From Pseudomonas sp. B21-056 (GTDB lineage Bacteria; Pseudomonadota; Gammaproteobacteria; Pseudomonadales; Pseudomonadaceae), in the NCBI RefSeq assembly GCF_026016325.1, contig NZ_CP087203.1, positions 62,001 through 126,000 on the forward strand: a DNA stretch of 64,000 nucleotides. The letters run 5' to 3'. The translations under genes and the position numbers were made by a program. Positions 26,681 through 35,961 of the stretch are shown here, piece after piece (within the stretch, counting starts at the first letter, position 1; every line of letters starts with the position of its first letter). Under the pieces are notes generated by a model, which worked only from the letters and a program-made list of their open reading frames with translations, did no database searches and was not told where the DNA came from.

Positions 26681-28130
26681 ATTTCAGGGGCTGGATGCCT
26701 ATATCCGGAGCGCCAAATACGAACTGCTGCCGTTCAAGTTCGACCGTCTTGAAGGTGATAACTACGTCATTACCAACATGACCGGCGAGTACCTGGAGGT
26801 GGCAAAGCCAGAGTTGCACGTTCTCCTCGCCAAAGATCTTGCAACGGAGCATCCACTTTTCGCATCGCTGCGCGCCAAGCATTTCATTCGCTATGCCGAC
26901 GAGCAGGCGCCCCTTGATCTGCTCGCATTGAAACTGCGTACGAGACTCTCGCGACTGACAGGGTTCACCAGCTTGCACATCTTTGTGGTGACACTGCGCT
27001 GTGACCACAGCTGCCCCTATTGTCAGGTTTCGCGGCAAATGGATGGCGAAACTTCCTTCGACATGACGCCCGATATGGCGGACAAGGCTTTGGATTTCGT
27101 CTTCCGATCTCCCAATCCTGCGATCAAGATCGAGTTCCAGGGCGGCGAACCACTTTTGAATTTCGAAATGGTGCGCTACGTAGTAGAGGCTGCAAAGCGA
27201 CGGAGCCTGGAGGAAAAGCGTGATCTTGAGTTCGTCATTGCTACCACGTTGTCGCTGCTCACCGACGACGTCCTCGCGTTCTGCCACGAGCACGACATTA
27301 TTCTTTCGACGTCACTCGATGGCCCAGCAGACCTGCATAATGCAAATCGGCCACGCGTAGGTCGTGATAGTTTCGAACGCTTTGAAGCAGGCTTGGCCAA
27401 GGCTCGCAATGTCCTAGGCGTGGACAGAGTTAGCGCTCTGATGACAACCACTGACAAGAGCCTGCCTCGTGTCAGAGAGATCATCGACGAATACGTTCGA
27501 CTGGGTTTCAACGGTATATTCCTGCGGGCGCTTTCTCCGTATGGCTTCGCCATAAAAACACGCAAATTCATGACCTACGATACGGAGCGCTGGCTGGAGT
27601 TCTACAAGGAAGGCCTCGCCTATATCCTTGAACTGAACAAGGCTGGCGTCCCTTTCGTTGAGCACTATGCATCCCTGATTCTCAAGAAGATGCTTACCAG
27701 CAATGACCCGGGTTACGTCGACCTGATGAATCCCGCAGGCGCCGGTATCGCCGCGATCGTCTTCAACTATGACGGTTCAGTCTATGCCTCTGACGAGAGT
27801 CGAATGCTTGCAGAGATGGGGGATCAGACGTTCCGATTGGGCGATATCCTGACTGACAGCTACGAAGACATCATTCTTTCCGATGTACTGCTTGATGCCT
27901 TGGAACAGTCGTTCACTCTGAGCGCGCCAATGTGTTCCGACTGCGCTTTTGAATCCTACTGCGGCGCCGAACCGGTGTTCCATCACGCCATATTCAAGGA
28001 CGTTCTAGGTAGAAAGGCTGAGTCCTCGTTCTGCAAGCGGAACATGTCGATCTTCAAACACCTTATCGGCCTGATGAACTCAGACGCCTCTACTCGCCGC
28101 CTCTTCATGCAATGGGCTAACGCATGCTGA
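26673..28130 (+). CDS. hxsB: Radical SAM maturase HxsB
   Basis: Radical SAM/SPASM-type enzyme of 485 residues from a GTG start that overlaps the end of hxsD by 8 nt. The 4Fe-4S motif CDHSCPYC is at Cys110, Cys114 and Cys117, and the SAM-site glycines are in EFQGGEPLLNFE. Residues 310-470 carry a second cysteine set (MCSDCAFESYC, then SSFC) typical of SPASM auxiliary clusters. Acts with HxsC on the His-Xaa-Ser region of HxsA. The chemistry of the modification is not deducible from sequence. Confidence 0.92.
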   Translation: MSKFQGLDAYIRSAKYELLPFKFDRLEGDNYVITNMTGEYLEVAKPELHVLLAKDLATEHPLFASLRAKHFIRYADEQAPLDLLALKLRTRLSRLTGFTSLHIFVVTLRCDHSCPYCQVSRQMDGETSFDMTPDMADKALDFVFRSPNPAIKIEFQGGEPLLNFEMVRYVVEAAKRRSLEEKRDLEFVIATTLSLLTDDVLAFCHEHDIILSTSLDGPADLHNANRPRVGRDSFERFEAGLAKARNVLGVDRVSALMTTTDKSLPRVREIIDEYVRLGFNGIFLRALSPYGFAIKTRKFMTYDTERWLEFYKEGLAYILELNKAGVPFVEHYASLILKKMLTSNDPGYVDLMNPAGAGIAAIVFNYDGSVYASDESRMLAEMGDQTFRLGDILTDSYEDIILSDVLLDALEQSFTLSAPMCSDCAFESYCGAEPVFHHAIFKDVLGRKAESSFCKRNMSIFKHLIGLMNSDASTRRLFMQWANAC

Positions 28131-29287
28131 AACTCGCTGGGAAGGTCGGGCGAATCCAACTGGTCGAAGTCCGGGATCGTCCATTGTTACTGCAGGTCAG
28201 CACCAATCCGGCGTTCCCAATGGTGCTGCGGGCGACGCGAGCGTTCTTGGTTTCTGAACAGGAATTGCCTGAAGGCTACCTACATTATTTGATTCCCGAG
28301 GCTCTTGAACGGCGTGTGGAAGAACTGGAGGGGAAGAGCTCATTTACCTTACTGCCCAACGACTATCACTATCTCGGGCACGACGACATTATCCGCTTAG
28401 ATGGGCAGGCGATTCGGGTGCTCTTCAGGGCTAATTCCGGACACAACTCGCTGCTGGTGACCGAGCAGTGCAACCACTACTGCCTGATGTGTTCTCAACC
28501 ACCCAAGAACGTTGACGACAGCTGGATCCTCGATGAGCTCGAAGCACTCATTCCCCTGATCCCGAGGGAAACACCCGAGGTAGGGTTCTCAGGTGGAGAA
28601 CCAACTCTGGCTGGGGCTCGATTCATCAATCTCATTCGGATGATGAAGTCCTACCTCCCCAGAACTGTCGTGCACGTACTCTCAAACGGGCGCACGTTTG
28701 CCGATGAGTCGTTTGCTCGCCAGTACGCAGAGATCGATCATCCCGACATCATGATCGGGATCCCGCTTTACTCTGATGATCCAAACTTGCATGACTACAT
28801 CGTGCAGGCGCCTGGAGCATTTCACGAGACGGTCCAGGGGATACTCAATCTCAAGCGTCTGAACCAGAAGGTTGAAATTCGGATCGTTCTGCACAAGCAG
28901 TCGATCAGCCGCCTGCCGCAACTGTGCGAGTATATCGCACGGAACCTACTCTTCGTTGATCACGTGACGCTGATGGGATTGGAAATGATTGGCTTCACGC
29001 GGGCCAATCTGGAAGCCTTGTGGATCGACCCCGCAGACTACCGAGACGTTCTGAGCGAAGCTGTAGGTATTTTGGCTGCTTATCGAATGAACGTGTCTGT
29101 CTATAACCACCAGTTGTGCCTGGTGAACGACGACGTGCTCCCCTACTACCGAAAATCCATCAGCGATTGGAAGAATGAGTACGTGCCAGAGTGTGATGGC
29201 TGCGCACGTAAGTCTGAATGCGGTGGCTTCTTTTCTTCTGGTGTACGTAATGGATACAGCAGAGGTATTACCCCTTTTTTCCGATGA
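28124..29287 (+). CDS. hxsC: Radical SAM maturase HxsC
   Basis: Radical SAM enzyme of 387 residues. The 4Fe-4S motif CNHYCLMC has Cys116, Cys120 and Cys123, with GFSGGEPTLAG as the SAM site. A short C-terminal cysteine cluster (CDGCARKSEC) suggests a partial SPASM or twitch region. It is the second of the paired enzymes that define the system, overlapping hxsB by 7 nt. The C-terminal tail GYSRGITPFFR is as short as expected. Base composition becomes AT-richer right after this gene. Confidence 0.92.
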   Translation: MLKLAGKVGRIQLVEVRDRPLLLQVSTNPAFPMVLRATRAFLVSEQELPEGYLHYLIPEALERRVEELEGKSSFTLLPNDYHYLGHDDIIRLDGQAIRVLFRANSGHNSLLVTEQCNHYCLMCSQPPKNVDDSWILDELEALIPLIPRETPEVGFSGGEPTLAGARFINLIRMMKSYLPRTVVHVLSNGRTFADESFARQYAEIDHPDIMIGIPLYSDDPNLHDYIVQAPGAFHETVQGILNLKRLNQKVEIRIVLHKQSISRLPQLCEYIARNLLFVDHVTLMGLEMIGFTRANLEALWIDPADYRDVLSEAVGILAAYRMNVSVYNHQLCLVNDDVLPYYRKSISDWKNEYVPECDGCARKSECGGFFSSGVRNGYSRGITPFFR

Positions 29288-29356
29288 TGGGTGAAAGGAC
29301 CCGATTTACTATCTGAAATAATTCTGTCCCTTTTTCTATCCAAAGGACCATCTGGC

Positions 29357-31492
29357 ATGGCAGTAGATATCCTAGTCACGACAGAAAGACTGCAAGACGA
29401 TCCCCTTGGCAGAGATCTTATTGAATCGCTAAAAAATTCTGAAAGCGCTATAAACTCCTCACCTTCGGCGCTCTACTATGATTTTCCTGTTTATTCAGAC
29501 TATGACGGCGTAGATCATAAGCCAGACATTTTGGTACTTAGCCGCAGTTGCGGGATTCTTGCCATCCAGGTGATTACTGCAATCCAGGCCGATCGTGATA
29601 GCACCAGCAGCCTATTAGCTGTAGATGATTCGCTTAATCAATTTTGTAGCATCCTAATAGGACGGCTATTAAAGAGTAAGGTATTAAGAAAGTCGCGTTC
29701 ACAGCTTTCACTGAATGTCACGCCAATAATATTTTGCGACAGTAAATTAGCAAATAGGATTTTTGATTCTAGCGACTCTGAAATTGTCTCTTCAATGGAG
29801 TCGCTGACAGACCTAATTCAGAATCTTGAAGGAGAGCTTTTAGATACAGATGCATATGACGAAGCCCGCTCAGTAATTGAAGGTGCTAAAGCTCTCACCC
29901 GATCAAACAAGCGCTTAGTAGAAAACCCAGAGCTCCAGCGTGCGGCCAGTGCATTAGCTGAACTTGAATCTGAAATCGCAAACTTTGACCAAAAGCAGCG
30001 CTCTGCGGCCTTGATAACTATTAATGGTCCTCAACGGATACGAGGACTTGCCGGCTCCGGGAAAACTATCATTTTGGCGATGAAGGCCGCACACCTTCAT
30101 ATGAACAGACCAAATGACAAAATTCTCCTGACTTTTTATACAAAGAGCTTGAAATCTTCCATAAAAAATTTGGTTACCAAGTTTTATAGGCACTATAAAG
30201 AAGTTGACCCAGACTGGAACAACATCCACATATTGCATGGTTGGGGTGGTTCAAATACCAGCGGTGCCTATTCCGACGCTTGCTTACGCGCAGGGAGAAC
30301 ACCTCTTACCTTTGGTACCGCCCGCTCGGGGGCACCTGGTGGTATTGACCCATTTGAATTTGCATGCCAAGACCTGATGCAGAAAAGTAATATCGAAGAG
30401 TACTATGACCATATTCTCATCGATGAAGGGCAAGACTTTCCCGCTGCATTTTATGAGTTAGGTTTTCGGCTTGCGAAAGGCCATCGAGACAGAAAAAATA
30501 TTGTTTGGGCGTACGACGACCTTCAAAACATCATGAAGGTGAGAATGCGAAGTGCCGTTGAATTGTTTGGGATAGATCAAGATGGTGAGCCGCGCATATC
30601 ACTTGAGCGGGCAGCAATAGGCCTACCGTTTAAATTTACTAACGACACTGTACTTAGCAAATGCTATCGCAACCAGAGAGAGGTCCTCGTCACTGCTCAC
30701 GCGCTTGGATTTGGAATCTATTCTAACATCGTACAATTACTTGAAAGTGCTGACCATTGGAAAGACGTCGGCTACGAAGTAACTTCTCCTAACTATGATG
30801 CCAACGCTAAAGTAGAAGTGGTGCGCCCTGCTGAAAACAGCCCAGTTACATTGAGCGGAGAAAAACTACCCGAGCTGATAAAGCAGTACAATGCCCAGTC
30901 AATGGATGATGAAACAGACTGGGTCGTAACCTCGATATCTGATTTTTTAGAGCAAGGCTTAAATCCGGAGGATATTATGATTGTTGCTCTGGATGATCGT
31001 CATATGAAGGGCTACTTTAAGGAACTGTCTTCGAAGCTGGCGCACCTTGGGATCGCGTCGAATAATATTCACGCAGATCCATATTCGGACCCACCCTTTA
31101 CTATACCCAATAAGGTTACTCTCTCCACAATTTATCGTGCCAAAGGCAATGAGGCAGCTGTAGTATTCGTTATTGGCGTCGACGCCATCTCACTCAAAAC
31201 GCGAGGAGATCGTAACAAGTTATTTACAGCACTTACACGTACGAAAGCGTGGCTTCGTGTCTCTGGAATGCAAGGGTCTACCAGTAAAATTATTCATGAG
31301 ATGCATGAAGCAGAGAAAAACTTCCCTGCTTTACGTTTCACTATGCCTGATCTTTCCAAGCTCGATATGATCCAGCGAGATCTCGGTCAGCGCTCTATCA
31401 AAGCCAAAAAACTAAGAGCTGAGTATTTAGAAAGTCTTCGTCGTGAAGGATTGTCTGAAGAAGATGCCGACTTGGACTACGATGATGAATAG
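29357..31492 (+). CDS. UvrD/Rep-like helicase with degenerate nuclease-like N-terminus
   Basis: Protein of 711 residues. About 40-75 is a NERD/PD-(D/E)XK-like strand pair (KPDILVLSRSCGILAIQV) in which the usual E-x-K is replaced by Q-V-I. About 210-660 is a superfamily 1 helicase: Q motif FDQKQ, Walker A GLAGSGKT at 230-237, Walker B with DEGQDFP, and motif VI LFTALTRTK. The tail from about 660 is charged. The start at 29357 is chosen over the GTG at 29291 because AAAGGA lies 9 nt upstream. AT-rich compared with its neighbours, suggesting recent transfer. Overlaps the DUF2290 gene, so they form one unit, probably antiviral. Confidence 0.85.
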   Translation: MAVDILVTTERLQDDPLGRDLIESLKNSESAINSSPSALYYDFPVYSDYDGVDHKPDILVLSRSCGILAIQVITAIQADRDSTSSLLAVDDSLNQFCSILIGRLLKSKVLRKSRSQLSLNVTPIIFCDSKLANRIFDSSDSEIVSSMESLTDLIQNLEGELLDTDAYDEARSVIEGAKALTRSNKRLVENPELQRAASALAELESEIANFDQKQRSAALITINGPQRIRGLAGSGKTIILAMKAAHLHMNRPNDKILLTFYTKSLKSSIKNLVTKFYRHYKEVDPDWNNIHILHGWGGSNTSGAYSDACLRAGRTPLTFGTARSGAPGGIDPFEFACQDLMQKSNIEEYYDHILIDEGQDFPAAFYELGFRLAKGHRDRKNIVWAYDDLQNIMKVRMRSAVELFGIDQDGEPRISLERAAIGLPFKFTNDTVLSKCYRNQREVLVTAHALGFGIYSNIVQLLESADHWKDVGYEVTSPNYDANAKVEVVRPAENSPVTLSGEKLPELIKQYNAQSMDDETDWVVTSISDFLEQGLNPEDIMIVALDDRHMKGYFKELSSKLAHLGIASNNIHADPYSDPPFTIPNKVTLSTIYRAKGNEAAVVFVIGVDAISLKTRGDRNKLFTALTRTKAWLRVSGMQGSTSKIIHEMHEAEKNFPALRFTMPDLSKLDMIQRDLGQRSIKAKKLRAEYLESLRREGLSEEDADLDYDDE

Positions 31493-32186
31493 ACAGGATA
31501 TTCAGTCAGGAATCCACAAAAGTTGGAGTTTAGCGGATAAGCTTGGACTGGCTGCAGCATTTAGCAATCCAAACCTACTACCACTAAATGCTGAATTTCG
31601 AGACGCGATTCTTTCGGCAGATTGCACGTACATCGACGTCTATCTCGTAGCGATGAACTTATCCCATCACAATATTATTTTGTCTGACTATTCATACTTT
31701 CAATTCAGCATGGAGCGTGACGGTTACGTGCGCTACGCCTATTATCCCAATCCTTTTATTTCAGGAAAAGAATCAGACACCACGTCTTTCAAAAAGCTCA
31801 CTGAGCTTTTTGAAAACGAGTTTATTTCCCATGAGCAGTATCTTAGCCTCCTAGACAGCAAGAAGAGCTTGAACGGAAAGCCTATGTGGAGATACGAGAA
31901 CGCTCCTGATCAACGCAAGCGTTTTTTTCATCCGTGCTCACATTTTCATATTGGATTCCATTCTGAAAATCGCTGGCCACTAAAGAGAACTCTTACCCCT
32001 CTAGCCTTCTCAATGTTGGTTTTCAAACAATATTACGGAGAAGCTTGGAGGGCGTTCGGTGATGACGACGATCCTGAAATTGGCAACTCATTTGAGAGAG
32101 CATTGATCCGGGAGCGCCAAAACTGCCACATAGTTCCTGATGATCTATTCGAAAAAATAGAAGAACAGGCATTTTTCTTTTCCTAG
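31482..32186 (+). CDS. DUF2290-family protein
   Basis: Protein of 234 residues (MMNRQDIQSGIHKSWSLADK at the N-terminus). The central HPCSHFHIGFHSENRWPLKR, then LTPLAFSMLVF, is the conserved core by which I place it in DUF2290; clustered histidines may form a metal or catalytic site, not proven. The start overlaps the helicase stop by 11 nt (ATGATGAA). AT-rich. Helicase plus DUF2290 pairs have, as I remember, been listed as putative defence systems; that should be confirmed. Partner of the preceding helicase. Confidence 0.75.
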   Translation: MMNRQDIQSGIHKSWSLADKLGLAAAFSNPNLLPLNAEFRDAILSADCTYIDVYLVAMNLSHHNIILSDYSYFQFSMERDGYVRYAYYPNPFISGKESDTTSFKKLTELFENEFISHEQYLSLLDSKKSLNGKPMWRYENAPDQRKRFFHPCSHFHIGFHSENRWPLKRTLTPLAFSMLVFKQYYGEAWRAFGDDDDPEIGNSFERALIRERQNCHIVPDDLFEKIEEQAFFFS

Positions 32187-32329
32187 CCTTTTGTCATAGA
32201 ACGCTTCGAGCGTCCGCCATTGGTCGTCGCAGCTTTTGTTGAAAGGGCTGTGTGGGAGGTGAGGAACGGTTGCTGTTGGAAAATTTCTTATTTAGAGATA
32301 GTTCATCCACATCTATAGATGAACGCACC

Positions 32330-32356
32330 AAAACCCGGCGCAACGCGCCGGGTTTT
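32330..32356. terminator. Bidirectional rho-independent terminator
   Basis: A perfect stem AAAACCCGGCGC / GCGCCGGGTTTT with a 3-nt loop, T-rich on both strands, between the convergent DUF2290 and DUF6124 genes. A second small inverted repeat GTTCATC...GATGAAC is just upstream at 32301-32324. Confidence 0.9.
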
Positions 32357-32375
32357 GCCATTGGGATCCGTCTAC

Positions 32376-32741
32376 CTACCGCCCCGGCTCCACATTATCC
32401 AACACCCGATTCGCCAACAACGAACTCAACTCAATCAACTGCTGAATCCCCAGCGCCACATGACGCCGTGACCCTTCCAGTTCGAAGGCGAGGTCACTAA
32501 CCATGGCATCCGCCGAAGCCAAGGTTTCGGTGAGGTTGGCAAGCAAGCATTCATCATCAAGGTCTTTCACAACCGTAAATATCTGCCCCGGTTTGGGTTC
32601 CTCTTCCGCCTTCGCCGGTTTCGGTTTCAGATAAAAATCCAGCGCGCGCGTGGCGGCTTCGTCGAGCTTCTTGGCGTTGATGCCGGCGGTGTAGGGGGAG
32701 GTGGAGTCTGCTTCTGGTGGGTTCGGAGTTATTTTGAACAT
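32376..32741 (-). CDS. DUF6124-family protein
   Basis: Protein of 121 residues starting MFKITPNPPEAD, the start that characterises the DUF6124 family of pseudomonads. Ends LANRVLDNVEPGR. The core is helical (ATRALDFYL and DECLLANLTETLASADAMVSDLAFELEGSRR). AGAGGAAG lies 9 nt upstream of the ATG. A longer in-frame frame up to 33026 covers the leader region and is not taken as coding. Function unknown; members occur in many copies per genome. Confidence 0.85.
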   Translation of the reverse strand: MFKITPNPPEADSTSPYTAGINAKKLDEAATRALDFYLKPKPAKAEEEPKPGQIFTVVKDLDDECLLANLTETLASADAMVSDLAFELEGSRRHVALGIQQLIELSSLLANRVLDNVEPGR

Positions 32742-32942
32742 GGGTATGTCTTCCTCTAGTAGGGCCGCAACCATCTCGCTACTAAACAAAGGGGTGGCGG
32801 CTGTGCGCAGGTTAGTAGACCGGTGACATACCCAAACCGGCGCGCCCGAAGGCGCCATGCGCACAGCCACCATCGAGTGCAGGCAAATGCCTAACTGATG
32901 AGACTCATGCAACCGGGATGTCATCCGGGCTACTAAACCCGA

Positions 32943-33048
32943 CCACTGATGGGCAGTGGCAGGAAAGACAATAGAGCCCAGGGACAAGGCGCACAAGCGG
33001 GCGGATTCTGGCGTAGTTGTAGGCAAAGGCGCAAGGATGCGTGGCTTG
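32943..33048 (-). other. Conserved 82-nt block plus hairpin, copy 2
   Basis: Block 32967-33048 pairs with copy 1 (22933-23014). A hairpin CCACTG-ATGGG-CAGTGG at 32943-32959 stands at the same relative place as the different hairpin of copy 1. On the minus strand it precedes the DUF6124 gene by about 200 nt. The remaining leader (32742-32942) has further inverted-repeat sequence such as CCGGCGCGCCCGAAGG, and the whole 611-nt gap to 33352 has no gene. Confidence 0.55.
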
Positions 33049-33134
33049 GGGGAGGGGTGTAGGTGGGGGCTGTAGGAGAGGGGATTTTTGGTGATGCGGG
33101 GGGCTTGTTTGGCTTTGGGGCTGGGGTGATTTCA

Positions 33135-33275
33135 TCGCGAGCAGGCTCGCTCCCACAGGGGGCGGGGGCAGGAAGAGCCCGCCCTGAACCTAGCCGTCGC
33201 GTTGTGTCATGTTGATTGCATTGGGTTTGGAAAGGGGCTGCTGCGCAGCCCAGCGGGGATAAATCCCCTCGCCAC
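33135..33275. repeat. REP half-units of families B and A
   Basis: Family B half-unit at 33135-33157 (CGCGAGCAGGCTCGCTCCCA), then a family A half-unit at 33234-33275 (GGGGCTGCTGCGCAGCCC followed by AGCGGGGATAAATCCCC). Mixed REP cluster downstream of the cytochrome oxidase genes. A 10-bp inverted repeat, GGTAAGCCAT / ATGGCTTACC, at 33300-33330 lies next to the SCO stop. Confidence 0.7.
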
Positions 33276-33352
33276 AGGGAATCGCTAGCCACATGAATTG
33301 GTAAGCCATGATGAATTGGCATGGCTTACCTGGGCGGCATGGCCTGGGCGTG

Positions 33353-33988
33353 CTATTTGCGCTTCAGCATTTCCGGTAGCTGCGCGACCAGTTTCTGGTT
33401 GTTCAGCGGCGCACGGATGAAGCCGCGTTGGCTGCCGTCCGGGCCGATGACGGCGAGGTTGCCGCTGTGGTCGACGGTGTAGTTGGGTTTGCTGGTGTCG
33501 GCCGGGATGAAGGGGATGCTGACGGCGTTGGCGAGTTTTTGCAGGTCTTCAACCGACGAAGCGGTAAAGCCTTTGAACTGTGGATCGAAGTAGCCCAGAT
33601 ACTGCTTGAGCTGCTTGGGCGTGTCGCGGTTCGGGTCGACGCTCACCAGCACGATCTGCAACTTATCCATAGCCGCTGGCGGCAGTTCGCTTTTGATCTG
33701 GCGCAGTTGGGCGAGGGTGGTGGGGCAGATGTCTGGGCAGAAGGTATAGCCGAAGAACAGCAGGCTCCATTTGCCTTTCAATTCATTCACGGCCACGGAC
33801 TGGCCGTCCTGGTCGGTCATTTTCACGTCTGGCAGGGTGCGGGCCTGGGGCAGGAGGATGATGCCGGCGTCGATCAGGCCCGTCGGGTCGCCCTGGCCTT
33901 TGCCGGACAGCACCTTGTTGATGGTCAGGCCGAGGATCAACGCGATCACGGCCGCGAGAATGAAGACGGTTTTCTGGGTTCGGGTCAT
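33353..33988 (-). CDS. SCO1/SenC-family copper chaperone
   Basis: Membrane-anchored thioredoxin-fold protein of 211 residues with an N-terminal helix ([16 protein letters not shown]). The copper-binding C-x3-C motif is in FCPDICPTT, and the distal histidine is in YTVDHSG. It delivers copper to the CuA centre of CoxB. Terminal gene of the assembly cluster, overlapping the haem O synthase by 4 nt. The gene is downstream of REP half-units, where transcription probably ends. Confidence 0.93.
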   Translation of the reverse strand: MTRTQKTVFILAAVIALILGLTINKVLSGKGQGDPTGLIDAGIILLPQARTLPDVKMTDQDGQSVAVNELKGKWSLLFFGYTFCPDICPTTLAQLRQIKSELPPAAMDKLQIVLVSVDPNRDTPKQLKQYLGYFDPQFKGFTASSVEDLQKLANAVSIPFIPADTSKPNYTVDHSGNLAVIGPDGSQRGFIRAPLNNQKLVAQLPEMLKRK

Positions 33989-34884
33989 AGGCTCAACAGT
34001 AAGTAATGGTCTACAAGCAGGGCAATGAACAGCAGGAACAAGTAGTAGATAGAGTACTTGAACGTGTTGATCGCCGCGTGCGGCCGACTGCCACGGTACA
34101 ACACCACGGCCCATTGCAGAAAGCGCGCGCCGAGCGCGAGGGCGCACACCAGGTAGAGCAGCCCACTCATCTTGATCACGAAGGGCATCAGGCTCACCGC
34201 CAGCAGCACCAGGGTGTAGAGCAGGATATGGATCTTGGTGTAGTGCTCGCCATGGGTCACCGGCAGCATCGGGATGTCGGCCTTGGCGTATTCCTCCTTG
34301 CGGTGGATGGCCAGGGCCCAGAAGTGCGGCGGGGTCCAGGCGAAGATGATCAGCACCAGCAACAGCGGTTCGGCGCTGACGTGGCCGGTGGCGGCGACCC
34401 AACCCAGCAGCGGTGGTGCAGCGCCGGCCAGGCCGCCGATGACGATGTTCTGCGGCGTCGCTCGTTTGAGGAAACCGGTGTAGATCACCGCATAGCCCAG
34501 CAGTGAGGCCAAGGTCAGCCAGGCTGTCAGTGGGTTGGTGAACGCTAGGAGCAGCGCCTGGCCGATCACCGCCAGGGCCAGGGCGAAGGTCAGTGCGGCG
34601 GCCGGGGAGACGCGGCCTTCGGCCAAGGGGCGTTTGTGGGTGCGGGCCATGACGGCGTCGATGCGCCGGTCCACCACGTGGTTCACCGCCGCCGCGCCGC
34701 CGGCACACAAGGCAATGCCCAGGTTGCCGAACACCAGCACCGTCCACGGCACGCCGGCGCGGGTGGCGAGGAACATGCCGACCAGCGAGGTGATCAGCAT
34801 CAGCACCACCACTTTCGGCTTGGTCAGCTCCAGATAGTCGCGCCAGATCGCCTGGCTGTGACGTGCACCGGTCAGGGTTGCCAT
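33985..34884 (-). CDS. cyoE: Protohaem IX farnesyltransferase (haem O synthase)
   Basis: Polytopic UbiA-family protein of 299 residues that farnesylates haem B to haem O. Substrate motifs are [20 protein letters not shown] at about 68-87 and [26 protein letters not shown] at about 180-205. Multiple membrane helices. Adjacent to and overlapping the ctaA gene, so its haem O is passed on to haem A for the aa3 oxidase. A paralogue in a bo3 operon elsewhere in the genome would be expected; hence the symbol ctaB may also be used. Confidence 0.95.
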   Translation of the reverse strand: MATLTGARHSQAIWRDYLELTKPKVVVLMLITSLVGMFLATRAGVPWTVLVFGNLGIALCAGGAAAVNHVVDRRIDAVMARTHKRPLAEGRVSPAAALTFALALAVIGQALLLAFTNPLTAWLTLASLLGYAVIYTGFLKRATPQNIVIGGLAGAAPPLLGWVAATGHVSAEPLLLVLIIFAWTPPHFWALAIHRKEEYAKADIPMLPVTHGEHYTKIHILLYTLVLLAVSLMPFVIKMSGLLYLVCALALGARFLQWAVVLYRGSRPHAAINTFKYSIYYLFLLFIALLVDHYLLLSL

Positions 34885-35951
34885 GGCATCTCTCCTTTTA
34901 TTGTGATGGGGCTGGCGCCGTGTTTATGCGGGGTGAACCGCCAGCGCAGCGGGACTTGATGCTTGACCCGGACCAGGCTGGTGCGGGCGTGATAATTGAC
35001 CAGCACCAAGGTCAGCAACAGCGCTGCGCCCCCGGCGTTGTGAGCGACGGCCACGGGCAGCGGCAGGTGAAACAGCACGTTGCTGATGCCCAGGGTGATT
35101 TGCGCCGCCAGTGCCGCCAGCAACAGGCCGGCCAGGCGGGTCATGCCCACCGCTTTCAACTGCCAGGCCAGGCCCAGCAGCACCAGGGTCACCAGCAACG
35201 CGCCGATCCGGTGGGTCAGGTGAATGGCGGTGCGGGCGTCGCTGTCGAGCTGGCCGCCCAGGTAGTTCGGGCCGATGTGTTGGGTCAGGTGGAAGCCATT
35301 GGCGAAGTCCGCCGGGGGCAGCCATTGGCCGTGACAGGTCGGGAAGTCGATGCAGGCCACCGCAGCGTAATTGGAACTGACCCAGCCACCGAGGGCGATC
35401 TGGCCGATCACCAGCAGCAACCCGGCGGTGGCCCAATGTTGCAGGCGCTTGGGCACGGTCAGCGCCGGTAATACGCCGGACAGTCGCAGGGTCAGCAGGA
35501 ACAACAGGCTCAAGGTGGCGAAGCCGCCCAACAGATGCCCGGTGACCACTTGCGGCCAGAGCTTGAGGGTCACGGTCCACATGCCAAATGCCGCTTGGGC
35601 GAAGACCACGGCCAGCAGGAACAACGGCAACTTCACCGGCTGGCCCGGGCGGTGGCGGTTCATCCAGGTCCGTGCTGCCAACGCCACGATCATCAGGCCC
35701 AGGGTCCCGGCAAAGTAGCGATGGACCATCTCGTTCCAGCCCTTGTGGGCTTCCACCGGGGTATCGGGAAAATGCAGTTCGGCATGGGCCAGTTGGGCTT
35801 CGCTCTTGGGCACGCTGATGAAGCCGTAGCAGCCGGGCCAGTCCGGGCAGCCGAGGCCGGCGTGGGTCAGGCGGGTGTAGGCGCCCAGCAATACGACGAT
35901 CAGTGCCAGCAGCGTGGCAAACAGCGCAAGGCGAAATCCTGGTTTGGCCAT
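34872..35951 (-). CDS. ctaA: Haem A synthase (COX15/CtaA)
   Basis: Membrane protein of 359 residues with about eight helices that converts haem O to haem A. Key elements are [19 protein letters not shown] near 25-43, HRYFAGTLG with a haem-binding histidine, [39 protein letters not shown], and HNAGGAALL at the end. The start at 35951 lies 10 nt downstream of the preceding gene's stop. The 3' end overlaps cyoE by 13 nt. Confidence 0.94.
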   Translation of the reverse strand: MAKPGFRLALFATLLALIVVLLGAYTRLTHAGLGCPDWPGCYGFISVPKSEAQLAHAELHFPDTPVEAHKGWNEMVHRYFAGTLGLMIVALAARTWMNRHRPGQPVKLPLFLLAVVFAQAAFGMWTVTLKLWPQVVTGHLLGGFATLSLLFLLTLRLSGVLPALTVPKRLQHWATAGLLLVIGQIALGGWVSSNYAAVACIDFPTCHGQWLPPADFANGFHLTQHIGPNYLGGQLDSDARTAIHLTHRIGALLVTLVLLGLAWQLKAVGMTRLAGLLLAALAAQITLGISNVLFHLPLPVAVAHNAGGAALLLTLVLVNYHARTSLVRVKHQVPLRWRFTPHKHGASPITIKGEMPWQP

Positions 35952-35961
35952 GTCGATGCCC

